Assembly: GCA_017643365.1 (NCBI GenBank)
Contig: JAEPNO010000017.1
Coordinates: forward strand, 1-64,000
Direction of reading: 5' to 3'
Origin: Balneolaceae bacterium
GTDB lineage: Bacteria > Bacteroidota > Rhodothermia > Balneolales > Balneolaceae
Length of the DNA stretch: 64,000 bases
Part shown: positions 37,376-46,842 of the stretch, one piece after another
Layout of the letters: every line of letters starts with the position of its first letter
How positions within the stretch are numbered: the stretch's first letter is position 1
The notes under the pieces: model-generated
Database searches by the model: none
Told to the model about the DNA's origin: nothing
The model's input: the letters and a program-made list of their open reading frames with translations, nothing else
Program-made: the position numbers and the translations under genes

Positions 37376-39208
37376 TTAAGTAAAATTATTTATCCAATAA
37401 TTGAGATTAGCAATACGCCAAATAAATTTCGCATTTTTATCATTTCCCTTTTTGAAATCTTCAATTTCTTTTGAAATCTTTTTCTGATTTAGGAAATCAA
37501 GGCGATCGTAATTTATATTAAGTAGAAAGTCTAATTTACCTCTTAACCAAATTACTTCACCAGGTGTCACAAATCCCTTTTTGTCAGTTCTGTGGTATAT
37601 TTTTTCTGGAAGTCTTTGCTTCATAGCTTCACGTAAAATCCATTTAGACCAACCGTTTCTGATTTTTACTTCAGTTGGAAGCTTAAAAGCGTACTCAACA
37701 AGACTATGATCAAGAAATGGGACGCGACTTTCTATAGAAAATGCCATTGAATTTCGATCTTCATAATGTAATAGATTCGGTAAACTTGTGGTAGTCATCA
37801 AGTGAAAGTGAAAAGCAGAAAATCTAGAAAATCCGGGATTTTGTAATTTAGTTTTAGGGTTCGTCTGAAGAAGTGCTTTTGGAAAGAAATGATTTTGTTC
37901 TATCTGATACAATTGTTCTTCACTAAACAATAAAGACAAAGTAGATTTTGCTATAACATCAAATAAATTCGAGAACCCATATTCCTGCCGTTTTTTTTGT
38001 GCACTTAACTCAGAAAATGATTTTTTAAGGTTTAAATTTCTAGTGAATTCACTATACATTCGATAATAAGCATGCGAATATCCACCTAAGAAATCATCAG
38101 CTCCTTGCCCGCTCAGTACTACTTTTATTCCCATGCTAGAAATCAATTTCATTACAAAATATTGTGATAGAGGGGAGGAGCCTAGAATTGGGAAATCGTT
38201 GTGGTAAGTTGCTTTATAAAATTCCTCACTTACTTCCGACTCGGATGGGGAGATAAAATACGTTTTAAAAGTATCAGGGTATTTTTTTGCGACTTCATTT
38301 ATGAATGGTCGTTCATCTACTGATTTTTCACCTTGGTAGTAAACAGAAAATGTATTTAAATCTGATATTAGACCATTATCAATAACACTAGAAACAATCG
38401 AGGAGCTATCAATTCCACCACTTAAAGTTGCACCTACAGGTACATCGCTTCTCACATGAGCTTTTAATGAGTTGTCGAACAAACTTCTAAACTCATAAAC
38501 CATTTCATCTATATTTTTTACGGCTTTGTTACTTGGTGTAATGCTCCAATAGTTCTTAATGTTAAGTGAGTAATTTTTAACAGTTAAATTGCAGCCGGCT
38601 TCTAAGCTACTAACAGATGAAAAAAAAGTCTCATCACGATAATGGCTCCAACCTAATTGCATCGCACGACTTACGGTATTCAAATTGAGGTCATTCGTAA
38701 ATATTGGGGAATGTTTTAATGCTTTAACCTCTGAAGAGAAGTAAAAACGCCCATTAGAGAAACAGTAATAAAAAGGTTTAATACCAAATCTGTCTCTGGA
38801 ACAAAAAAGTTTTTCATTGTTAGAATCCCATATCGCAAAAGCCCACATTCCCATGAACTTATCGACACAATCCTCACCCCATTTTTTGTAAGATTCTAAA
38901 ACAACCTCTGTGTCAGAATTAGTTTTAAATTGAACGTTTTCTTTTTCCAATTCAGTGCGAAGTTCAACATAATTGTACACTTCTCCATTGAATACAAGTG
39001 ATAACCCATGTTTTCTAAATGGTTGATTTGCGTTATTGGATAGATCAATAATGCTCAATCGATTATGCCCTAAAACAACATCCTTATAAATGTAATGATC
39101 TGAAAAGTCTGGCCCTCTATGTGATGTTGAGGCCAGCATTTTTTTAATTACATGTTCTTGGCTCTCGTGAGCAAGATGTGTATCAATAAATCCGTGTATT
39201 CCACACAT
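37376..39208 (-). CDS. asnB: Asparagine synthase (glutamine-hydrolysing)
   Basis: A glutamine amidotransferase/ATP-dependent synthetase of 610 residues. MCGIHGFIDTH supplies the N-terminal nucleophile Cys2; FNGEVYNYVELR and GMWAFAIWD belong to the glutaminase domain. SGGIDSSSIVSSV (about residue 265) is the pyrophosphatase loop of the synthetase domain. Such copies inside polysaccharide loci often amidate sugar acids rather than make free asparagine, so that role is possible. Both domains look intact. Confidence 0.9.
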   Translation of the reverse strand: MCGIHGFIDTHLAHESQEHVIKKMLASTSHRGPDFSDHYIYKDVVLGHNRLSIIDLSNNANQPFRKHGLSLVFNGEVYNYVELRTELEKENVQFKTNSDTEVVLESYKKWGEDCVDKFMGMWAFAIWDSNNEKLFCSRDRFGIKPFYYCFSNGRFYFSSEVKALKHSPIFTNDLNLNTVSRAMQLGWSHYRDETFFSSVSSLEAGCNLTVKNYSLNIKNYWSITPSNKAVKNIDEMVYEFRSLFDNSLKAHVRSDVPVGATLSGGIDSSSIVSSVIDNGLISDLNTFSVYYQGEKSVDERPFINEVAKKYPDTFKTYFISPSESEVSEEFYKATYHNDFPILGSSPLSQYFVMKLISSMGIKVVLSGQGADDFLGGYSHAYYRMYSEFTRNLNLKKSFSELSAQKKRQEYGFSNLFDVIAKSTLSLLFSEEQLYQIEQNHFFPKALLQTNPKTKLQNPGFSRFSAFHFHLMTTTSLPNLLHYEDRNSMAFSIESRVPFLDHSLVEYAFKLPTEVKIRNGWSKWILREAMKQRLPEKIYHRTDKKGFVTPGEVIWLRGKLDFLLNINYDRLDFLNQKKISKEIEDFKKGNDKNAKFIWRIANLNYWINNFT

Positions 39209-39397
39209 AAGTAGTACAGGTAATGATAGTTTTAGAAACAGATTTTAATGGGGAGGATTTAACTTTTACTCTTCAGTCGATTTGGTAAGAACAATAATAA
39301 TTGAGTTATAAATCAAGCCAAATAATATCCAATAAGTGCTCAAAACTCCTTAATTCCATATCGATAAGCAAGTAGAGTTAGGTGTTTAAACAATCAA

Positions 39398-40459
39398 TTA
39401 TAGAATATTTTCAAAAAAATCTTTCAATTTGGTAGCAATAGCATTTGCAGCATTTCCATCCCCATATAAAGGTTTCCAATGAGTGTTAGGGGCAGCATTG
39501 AATGCCTTCATAATTTTATTGGTATCAGGTCCTGTTAATTGATTCCAACCACCATGAAGAGTCTCAACCCACTCTGTTTCATCTCTTACGGTTATACAGG
39601 GTTTTTTTGCCCAATATGCTTCTTTTTGTAACCCTCCTGAATCGGTTATTACTTTCTCACAATTTCTTAATAATGCGTTCATATCGAAGTAAGATTGAGG
39701 CTCCAGCAATACTAAATTATTAGGTAAATTGCGATTTGATAGCTTTTGTTTGTTTCTAGGGTGAACCGGCCAAACAATAGTTTGATTTATAGTATTAAAA
39801 GCCTCAAGAATCTGATTCAAGTTATTATCACTGTCGGTGTTGGAAGGTCTATGTATGGTTGCCAAGAGATAGTCAGAAAACAATAATTCTGTATCGGTTT
39901 TTTTCTTTTTTGATATCTCAGAAAATGTGAGAAATGCATCATACATCACATCGCCAACATTATAGATACTACCTTCAATTTGTTCTTTTTCAAGTTGATG
40001 TACGCCAATTTCGGATGAACAAAAGAGAATGTCAGAAATTTGGTCGGTAAGTAGACGATTGATTTCTTCGGGCATTTTACGATTAAAGCTTCTAAGCCCA
40101 GCTTCAATATGAATAATCGGGATATGTAGTTTTGAAGCAACTAATGCACCTGCAAGTGTAGAGTTCGTATCCCCATAAACAAGTATTGCGTTCGGCGTAG
40201 ATTTTCTATTTAAAATAAATGACTCTAGTTGAATCATCATTTCTCCCGTTTGTGCACCGTGTGACCCAGAACCAATGTTTAGATTTGTTGATGGAACAGG
40301 AATATCAAGTTCTTCCCAAAAGATCGTACTCATCGAATGATCATAATGCTGTCCTGTATGAACAATATCTTCGTTTATACCAATACTATGAAGTGCTTTT
40401 GAGACAACAGCTGCTTTAATAAATTGTGGACGAGCTCCAACTACTGTAATAATTTCCAT
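39398..40459 (-). CDS. wecB: UDP-N-acetylglucosamine 2-epimerase (non-hydrolysing)
   Basis: Interconverts UDP-GlcNAc and UDP-ManNAc, supplying ManNAc-type sugars to the surface polymer. The 353-residue protein has VGARPQFIKAAVVSKAL, VYGDTNSTLAGALVASKL, HIEAGLRSFNRKMPEEINR and, late, TDSGGLQKEAYWAKKPC. These are the family's substrate and active-site blocks. A 189-bp AT-rich gap separates it from asnB, and no gene was seen in it. Confidence 0.92.
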   Translation of the reverse strand: MEIITVVGARPQFIKAAVVSKALHSIGINEDIVHTGQHYDHSMSTIFWEELDIPVPSTNLNIGSGSHGAQTGEMMIQLESFILNRKSTPNAILVYGDTNSTLAGALVASKLHIPIIHIEAGLRSFNRKMPEEINRLLTDQISDILFCSSEIGVHQLEKEQIEGSIYNVGDVMYDAFLTFSEISKKKKTDTELLFSDYLLATIHRPSNTDSDNNLNQILEAFNTINQTIVWPVHPRNKQKLSNRNLPNNLVLLEPQSYFDMNALLRNCEKVITDSGGLQKEAYWAKKPCITVRDETEWVETLHGGWNQLTGPDTNKIMKAFNAAPNTHWKPLYGDGNAANAIATKLKDFFENIL

Positions 40460-40642
40460 TGATTTAGAATAGAGGATTTATGTTACTTAATTAAGTTTCT
40501 AGAAGCATATGATTCATAGTTTGTAAGATGCCAATAATACAATTTTTATAATTCAATCTGTGGCATCAATGCAACATGTTGAGACACTAATAATTATTTG
40601 TGCACACATAAAAAGCTCTTACCTTCAGCAAAAAATTATATT

Positions 40643-41266
40643 ATGAAAAAGATCCTGATATTAGCCCCACATGCCGACGATGGTGAATTTGGTTGTGGTG
40701 CATCTATAAAACGTTTTTCGGAAGAAGGTGCAGAAATCTTTTATGCGGCTTTTTCACCATGCCAAATATCTATGCCGAAAGGAAGTAAAGAACTTCAACT
40801 TTATGATGAACTAGAAAGAGCGGTATCGCATCTTGGCATCAAAAAGGAAAATATTTATAAATTCGATTTTCAAGTTCGAGTTTTTACAGAATATCGTCAG
40901 CAGATACTCGATAAATTGATCGATCTTAGAAAAGAGATAAACCCGGATTTAGTGTTATTACCAAACTCTGATGACATCCATCAAGACCACCAAGTAATAC
41001 ATACAGAAGGGCGAAGAGCATTTAAAAATGTGTCTATGCTTGGTTACGAACTTCCATGGAACAATCGACACTTTTTGAGTAATTATTACATCAAAATTAC
41101 GGATTCTCATCTTAATGCAAAGGCGAATGCAATTGCAGAATATAAAAGCCAAACCTTTCGACCATACATGGATATCGATTTTTTTAAAGGGTTAGCACGT
41201 GTTCGGGGCATTCAAGCTAACGCCGATTATGCCGAGGCTTTCGAGTTAATTAAATGGGTTCACTAA
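40643..41266 (+). CDS. PIG-L (LmbE) family deacetylase
   Basis: Zinc-dependent N-deacetylase of the GlcNAc-PI deacetylase superfamily, likely acting on an amino sugar. With ATG 40643 it has about 207 residues: ILILAPHADDGEFGCGASI holds the metal-binding His-Asp-Asp set, and DDIHQDHQVIHTEGRR the third metal histidine. A TTG 45 bp upstream would add residues unlike the family and is not preferred. It is the only plus-strand gene between two minus-strand groups. A ManNAc or GlcNAc derivative is a reasonable but unproven substrate. Confidence 0.83.
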   Translation: MKKILILAPHADDGEFGCGASIKRFSEEGAEIFYAAFSPCQISMPKGSKELQLYDELERAVSHLGIKKENIYKFDFQVRVFTEYRQQILDKLIDLRKEINPDLVLLPNSDDIHQDHQVIHTEGRRAFKNVSMLGYELPWNNRHFLSNYYIKITDSHLNAKANAIAEYKSQTFRPYMDIDFFKGLARVRGIQANADYAEAFELIKWVH

Positions 41267-42384
41267 GAACCAATATTCGATATAGCGTTCATTTGACGAG
41301 CATTAATAGTGCCTAAACAGATATCCTGAACAGCCCAGTTAAGATCAAAGGGGATTACGTCGTACACCTTTTGGTCCGGATTAAAAATCACAAAACTAGT
41401 GCGGTTCGAATCTATAGAAATGAAAAAGTCGGAATGGGTGTCAGTGTTCTGAATCCATTCCATTTCGCCAAGCTCTCGGGGTTTACCCTCAAGATTTTTA
41501 AATGAATAAACGGTGCGTTTTTGTTCGTTTTGAAGTTGGTGAACTTCCCCGGTTCCGGTACTTGTGGCTATAGTTTGCCGATTAAATATATGCCCACCAT
41601 GTGGGTTCTTTAAACCGTCTAGTATTTTTTTAGAAGCGCCATTTTCAACATTAATCCGATAAACGGCTCCATCATGAAAAAAAGTAGCTATTACAAAATT
41701 CGGGTCTTGTTCATCGTAAACCACCGAGTTGATAAATGCCACTCTTTTTGCTGTTGGTAGCGAATCCTTTGATGGATCAGAAATCAATAAAACAGAATTA
41801 CCTTCGGCTTTTTTCCTTGCTGCAACTTCTTCATTTCTTGTTAAAATAACAGGAGTACCGGTTTTTGGATCTACGGTTGAATTAAATCCATGTTCCCAGG
41901 CAAGCCATTCCCAGCATTGTTCTTTTGTGGCTAGATCATATTCAAGTATGAGATCAAAGCCCGAAGAAGATATCAACAAGCGATCAGGATTATCTGGCTT
42001 AAATTCTACAGTGTGGATGTAAGAGAACCAAGGATTCTGAAGAGTTATCATTTCCCCAACTTCATCAAATACATAGACTATATTCTCGGCTGCAAAACTA
42101 AACTTACTATGACCAATATGTAATGCCCTTGGTTCTTTAGTACGAATCAAGACATTGCTTTCAGCGAGTTTACCATCCTCAATTTTTATTTGAGCAATAC
42201 CACCAAGCGATGGAGTTCGACGTTCAACACTACCTGTTTTGGATATCGTATTTGATCTGGAAGCAAGGTAGCGTTTCCTAATTGCTTGCAAGTCAAAACT
42301 TTTGATTGAAATTAATGCGTCAATACTTCCATAAAAAGTAGTTGATCGTTGAAATGATGAAATATCAATTACTTCAGTATTCAT
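41263..42384 (-). CDS. Beta-propeller-like protein of unknown function
   Basis: A 373-residue protein with no signal peptide, built of repeated beta segments such as YIHTVEFKPDNPDRLLISSS, DLILEYDLATKEQCWEWLAW and FINSVVYDEQDPNFVIATFF. The Trp-rich block and His-containing turns resemble arylsulfotransferase-like or YVTN propellers, but no active site can be named. It overlaps the upstream glycosyltransferase gene by 11 bp and the convergent PIG-L gene by 4 bp, so it is part of the locus. Confidence 0.65.
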   Translation of the reverse strand: MNTEVIDISSFQRSTTFYGSIDALISIKSFDLQAIRKRYLASRSNTISKTGSVERRTPSLGGIAQIKIEDGKLAESNVLIRTKEPRALHIGHSKFSFAAENIVYVFDEVGEMITLQNPWFSYIHTVEFKPDNPDRLLISSSGFDLILEYDLATKEQCWEWLAWEHGFNSTVDPKTGTPVILTRNEEVAARKKAEGNSVLLISDPSKDSLPTAKRVAFINSVVYDEQDPNFVIATFFHDGAVYRINVENGASKKILDGLKNPHGGHIFNRQTIATSTGTGEVHQLQNEQKRTVYSFKNLEGKPRELGEMEWIQNTDTHSDFFISIDSNRTSFVIFNPDQKVYDVIPFDLNWAVQDICLGTINARQMNAISNIGS

Positions 42385-43693
42385 TAAGAAGCTCCCTTAA
42401 CTCATTATTTAATTCCTGAGATAATTGTTTACGTGAAAACTTTTGATGCAGATTATTTTCGATCGTTGCTGTACTGCCATGGTTAGCCCACTCGGTATAA
42501 AGGGAAAATATCCGTGCCTTAATCTGTGTTTTATCTGAATAATCAATCATTGGTGAACGCTCACAATCAGATAATATATTTGCTGCATCGCCGTCAATCG
42601 GGCCTAAAGAAATTAAAGGAGTCCTGGATGCCAAATATTCAAAAATCTTTCCGGTGATGATTTTTTTATTATCTCCTGTATCTGGTATGATGAATAATAA
42701 ACCGGAAGCGTCAATCATTCTTCGAACGGCTGTATGATGTTGAACAAAAGCCTCAATGCTGCAATAGGGTAGTAGTGCATGTTCTTCTAAACTTGTAAGT
42801 ACTTGAGAATGAGTATTCCCGATCAAGGATAACTTTAGATGCTTACCAAATTCCTTGTTCTCTTCAATCAATTCTTGTAACGCTTTCCACAAAGCAATAC
42901 AGTTTTGGTTCTCTTTGAAGTTTCCGATGTATGCTAACTCAAACTTATTTGATTTTTCAGAAGGTGTTAAGTCAGAAAAATCTTCATGATCATATCCATT
43001 AGGCAGAAGCATGATTTTTTTTGCACGATTCTCAAATTCCTCAACTAGTCCGGAACTTACAGTCGTGATCAAATCAGCTGAGGTGGCAACTAAGGTCTCA
43101 AGCTTTCGATCTTTTTCAATGGTTGATTTTGTTCGTGGTAAGAAGCTATTGTAGTAGATGTTAGTCCAAGGATCTCTAAAGTCAACTACCCACGGAACGC
43201 CTAATTTCGATGAGAGTTTGTGCCCGACCAAATGTGTTGAGTGGGGTGGTCCTGTTGTAATAACCAGGTCAATATTTTCTTTGAGGATGATCTTTTTTGC
43301 AGCTTTGAAGGCGAATGAACCCCATCCTTTACGAGCATCGGGAATAAACCAGTTTGCCCTAATATAGGATGCGAGTTTTTTGATCAATGAAGGCGAACCT
43401 TTCAGATCACCCATGCCAACACTGGTAACTTTCCCGCGTTTTAGATTTCCTGACAGAACATTGAAAATTCTAAAAGGCTCCATAGTACTGGTTCTAATTA
43501 CTCGAGTGGATTCAGGAACATCATTCAGCAGAGTTTCATCAGTATTAGGATAACTGCCGCTTTTTGGTGTGATTACATAGGTTTCCCAGCCAAGTTGGTC
43601 AAGAAATTTCACAAACTTTAGCCAACGTTGAACTCCGGGGCTACTAGCCGGTGGCCAATAGTAAGTGATAATAAGTGCCTTTTTTTTACTCAC
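42374..43693 (-). CDS. Glycosyltransferase family 4-like protein
   Basis: About 439 residues, GT-B fold. The N-terminus ALIITYYWPPASSPGVQRWL is typical of surface-glycan GT4 enzymes; the donor domain contains FELAYIGNFKENQNCIALW and GKIFEYLASRTPLISLGP, with the conserved Glu. I place the start at GTG 43693, which overlaps the YfhO stop by 8 bp; the frame extends to ATG 43723 with a longer overlap. An eight-A run directly follows the start (codons 3-5) and could cause slippage. Confidence 0.85.
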   Translation of the reverse strand: MSKKKALIITYYWPPASSPGVQRWLKFVKFLDQLGWETYVITPKSGSYPNTDETLLNDVPESTRVIRTSTMEPFRIFNVLSGNLKRGKVTSVGMGDLKGSPSLIKKLASYIRANWFIPDARKGWGSFAFKAAKKIILKENIDLVITTGPPHSTHLVGHKLSSKLGVPWVVDFRDPWTNIYYNSFLPRTKSTIEKDRKLETLVATSADLITTVSSGLVEEFENRAKKIMLLPNGYDHEDFSDLTPSEKSNKFELAYIGNFKENQNCIALWKALQELIEENKEFGKHLKLSLIGNTHSQVLTSLEEHALLPYCSIEAFVQHHTAVRRMIDASGLLFIIPDTGDNKKIITGKIFEYLASRTPLISLGPIDGDAANILSDCERSPMIDYSDKTQIKARIFSLYTEWANHGSTATIENNLHQKFSRKQLSQELNNELRELLNEY

Positions 43694-46130
43694 TGTCTGC
43701 TGAACCAGTAAATCTGCGGGCAACTAGGAATAGTGCCAGCGAAATTTGAAATATCAATGATGCCCAAGATAATTTTACACCATTGTAAAATGAAGAGGGC
43801 CTGAAATCTAATTCCAAAGTGTGCTCGCCTGCAGGGATCTGTAATCCTCGGAGTAAATAGTTGGTTTTGTAAATGGGAATTTCTTCACCATTTAAGGTGG
43901 CTACCCATCCATCCGGATAATAGATCTCGCTGAGTACTAAGAAGCCGGGTGTTTCCCTCGAAATTTCTAAAGTCATTTCAGCGCCGGTATACGAAGTGAA
44001 TTCTACAGTGGCAGTCGAGTCTGGGATGATTTCAGGTGAGAAATTTTCAACAACCGCTGTTGTAGAAAAGTCGACACGCCCGGGAGTTAGATACTCAAAC
44101 GCTTCCGTCGGGTCATTTACCCTGATAACTTGATCAACAAAAAATGCCTTGGGAAGTACATTTTCCAGTTCATACACCACACCATCGTTGCCTGAATAAA
44201 CAGGAGTAAGTCCCGGTACCTGTAACCCTTGGTTGTAGGTGATGTACTTGGTATTCAACACAGCAAGTAAATCAAGATTGATTCCATACTGACCACCAAA
44301 AATGGGTTCACCTTGAGCCATTAAAACATCTTGTGCTAAAGCAAGCTTTGCGCCTGTATATCCGCCTAACGAGGGGTAAAAGTAGGATGGAATAGCATTC
44401 GAATATGGATTGTCGAGAAGTGGAAAAACGCGATAAGGATACACGGAGTTTTCTACGATGTTTTCCTGAATAAAAGTGTCTAGAGGGCGCCGTTGACTTT
44501 CAATTAATCGCTCGGTATCCACATTATTACTTACAAATTTCGTTTCGTCCATATAACGTTGCCCTACAGAAATCATATCAATAGCTGTTAGCAATACCAC
44601 GCTAAATGATAATATGGACGCAGAGATTTTACTAGTGAAGTAAGCATAGGAAAGAACGATGCCGGCTATCAAAAAGAATCCCAAACGAAATAGATCTGCA
44701 TTTGCTTTCTCAGCACGTGTTGGTACAAATTGAGTTTCTACAATGCTGCGCGCACGCTGTAACACTTGCGGATTGTTTGGAGGTAATTGGTTTTGCTGAG
44801 CTATTTGTGCAGCAATGTTTTCTACTTCACCAAAACGAGTATAGTCGAAGCTTTTTACTGTAATAAACAGAAATACAAATACACCGGCTACTAAGCCAAA
44901 TATTGGGTACAATTTTTTTATGGATTCTTGTTTTTCGCCTACCCAATCGATTAATGCCTCTAATCCATATACAGCCACAATACTAAAACAAAAGGAAGTG
45001 ACTACAAGCCAGGTTTCCGGAGCTCTGAATTTGTCGAAAAATGGGAGGTACTTAAATGCCAGATTATTGAAAACAGCGAAGGAGCTTCCCCAAGCAAAAA
45101 AGATGGCTAATATTCCTACACCAAGGAAGATGAACATTTCCTTTTTTCTAACTCGGACTAAAGCAATCAACATAAAAAATACAGCAAGAGCGCCCAGGTA
45201 GTGTGGACCTGATGTAAATGATTTTGGTCCCCAATAATCGGGAGAAGCACCACCAAATAAATCAGGTACAGCTAATGTAAGTGTTTCGGACACACCTTGG
45301 CTCCAGGCAAAAGCATAATTGGTATCAAGCCCGGTTGTTCCTTTCAAATCTGAGCCACCTCGAATACTATGTGGTGCATAGCTTTTTTGATAAAGGGTAC
45401 GCTCGGCATTGTTTAACACACCCATCACGCCACCCACAAGCAGGATTGCTGTTATAATGCCCCACTTTTTGTAGTCTCTGCTTTGAAGCCATTTTACCGA
45501 ATCAAAAATCCAAAGGCCTCCAATCAAAAACATAAAATAGTATGTGATTTGTGGATGCCCGGCGCGAACTTCTAAAGCAAATGCCGTGGTAAATAATAAA
45601 AGCCCCAGCAGTTTTTTAGGACTTCTAGTAATCAGCCAGTAACCGGCTATGGTCCATGGAACAAAGGCAAGAGTAAAGAATTTGGAAGTATGCCCGGCCA
45701 TAATTATTACCGGGAAATAAGTGGTTAATCCATATAAAAGACTGCCAAAAACAGCTGTAAGAGGTCGAAAACCCATCAATATGAGTAAGAGGTACATTCC
45801 GGTGAGCATTACCCAATACTGAAAAGCCGGATAAATCTTATTAAAGTACCCAGTGAGAATATCCAGATTAGGAACTTGCCGTTGAACCGAAACAACCACC
45901 GCCGGCATGCCACCAAACATGTTATTAACCCACAGAGGTTCCTCATCAAATTGCTCTCGATATTCGATTACTGATTCGGCGCCAGCTCTCCACTGAGTAA
46001 TATCATGACGTTGAATTTCTTTCCCTCCAAGGGTAGTTTGAAAGAACAGAACTAATGGGATAATAAATAATATGGCAACAGATACAATGTGTTGCCACTT
46101 GCTTGGTAGGCGATAGAAAAAATCGGACAT
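43686..46130 (-). CDS. YfhO family membrane protein
   Basis: An 814-residue polytopic membrane protein with roughly 12-13 helices and a C-terminal periplasmic beta domain (VVLSEIYYPDGWVATLNG-like block: LVLSEIYYPDGWVATLNGEE in part, then LLRGLQIPAGEHTLELDFRP). YfhO proteins are GT-C-like and are implicated in glycosylating lipids or teichoic acids in other bacteria. FGGMPAVVVSVQRQVPNLD near the N-terminus contains the first periplasmic loop. It is the first gene of the minus-strand group with the GT4 and propeller genes and follows gatC by 10 bp. Confidence 0.85.
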   Translation of the reverse strand: MSDFFYRLPSKWQHIVSVAILFIIPLVLFFQTTLGGKEIQRHDITQWRAGAESVIEYREQFDEEPLWVNNMFGGMPAVVVSVQRQVPNLDILTGYFNKIYPAFQYWVMLTGMYLLLILMGFRPLTAVFGSLLYGLTTYFPVIIMAGHTSKFFTLAFVPWTIAGYWLITRSPKKLLGLLLFTTAFALEVRAGHPQITYYFMFLIGGLWIFDSVKWLQSRDYKKWGIITAILLVGGVMGVLNNAERTLYQKSYAPHSIRGGSDLKGTTGLDTNYAFAWSQGVSETLTLAVPDLFGGASPDYWGPKSFTSGPHYLGALAVFFMLIALVRVRKKEMFIFLGVGILAIFFAWGSSFAVFNNLAFKYLPFFDKFRAPETWLVVTSFCFSIVAVYGLEALIDWVGEKQESIKKLYPIFGLVAGVFVFLFITVKSFDYTRFGEVENIAAQIAQQNQLPPNNPQVLQRARSIVETQFVPTRAEKANADLFRLGFFLIAGIVLSYAYFTSKISASILSFSVVLLTAIDMISVGQRYMDETKFVSNNVDTERLIESQRRPLDTFIQENIVENSVYPYRVFPLLDNPYSNAIPSYFYPSLGGYTGAKLALAQDVLMAQGEPIFGGQYGINLDLLAVLNTKYITYNQGLQVPGLTPVYSGNDGVVYELENVLPKAFFVDQVIRVNDPTEAFEYLTPGRVDFSTTAVVENFSPEIIPDSTATVEFTSYTGAEMTLEISRETPGFLVLSEIYYPDGWVATLNGEEIPIYKTNYLLRGLQIPAGEHTLELDFRPSSFYNGVKLSWASLIFQISLALFLVARRFTGSADSE

Positions 46131-46140
46131 GAAAGGCGTA

Positions 46141-46428
46141 TTATTCGATTACTTTTGGAACTCGGAAATAGTCGGAATCGGCATCAGGAGCATTTTTTAG
46201 TGCTTCATCATGAGAAAGTGGAGTTTTGGCTTCATCTTTCCGTAAACGAGAATTGAGGTCGATTACATGCTCAAGTGGTTCTACATTTGAGGTGTCGATC
46301 TCATTTAAAAGATCCATGTAACCAAGAATAGAATTCATATCTTTGGCAAGTGAGTTCACCTCATTTTCGCTTAATTTTAAACGCGCTAGATCAGCAACGT
46401 AGCGTACTTCTTTTTCTGAAACTGACAT
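46141..46428 (-). CDS. gatC: Asp/Glu-tRNA amidotransferase subunit C
   Basis: Small subunit of the GatCAB complex that amidates Glu-tRNA(Gln) or Asp-tRNA(Asn). At 95 residues it has the family's VRYVADLARLKLSENEVNSL helix, the middle block SNVEPLEHVIDLNSRLRKDE, and the end DSDYFRVPKVIE. gatA and gatB are not in the window. It precedes YfhO on the same strand and is divergent from HPr. Confidence 0.92.
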   Translation of the reverse strand: MSVSEKEVRYVADLARLKLSENEVNSLAKDMNSILGYMDLLNEIDTSNVEPLEHVIDLNSRLRKDEAKTPLSHDEALKNAPDADSDYFRVPKVIE

Positions 46429-46568
46429 ATAATTGTAATTAAATTCTGTGTAAAGGTAAGAAAGTTACATCGAAAGGTTTACTGCTAATCAGGTAAAATA
46501 AATTGTACTATACTATTTCAATTTTATCAAAGCCTTGTAATATTCGCCTACACTAAATAATATGGTGT

Positions 46569-46841
46569 ATGATTAAAAAAACAGTAACAATAAAAAATAG
46601 TACCGGCTTGCATGCAAGGCCGTCGGCGGCACTGGTTAAACTTGCCGGATCGTTCAAATCCGACTTTTTTATCCACATGTATGGCTATAGAGTTAATGGG
46701 AAAAGTATTTTAGGCGTAATGACTTTAGCTGCAGAACAAGGCGCTGAGTTATTGTTTGAAGTGTCGGGACCAGACGAAGAAGAGGCAATGGAAGCTATTG
46801 TTAATTTAGTGGATAACAAGTTTGGTATGAGCGACGAATAG
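46569..46841 (+). CDS. ptsH: HPr phosphocarrier protein
   Basis: Small phosphocarrier that accepts phosphate from enzyme I on His15 (NSTGLHARPSAALVKLA). The regulatory serine is in place as Ser46 in NGKSILGVMTLAA, the site of HPr kinase in other bacteria. At 90 residues it is complete. enzyme I starts 1 bp after its stop. No sugar-specific EII is in the window, so a regulatory PTS is likely. Confidence 0.92.
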   Translation: MIKKTVTIKNSTGLHARPSAALVKLAGSFKSDFFIHMYGYRVNGKSILGVMTLAAEQGAELLFEVSGPDEEEAMEAIVNLVDNKFGMSDE

Positions 46842-46842
46842 C

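Noticed and set aside
30731-46130. Prophage or integrative element as the origin of the AT-rich locus
   Set aside because: No integrase, phage or conjugation gene and no flanking tRNA or attachment repeat was found; a glycan locus explains all genes.
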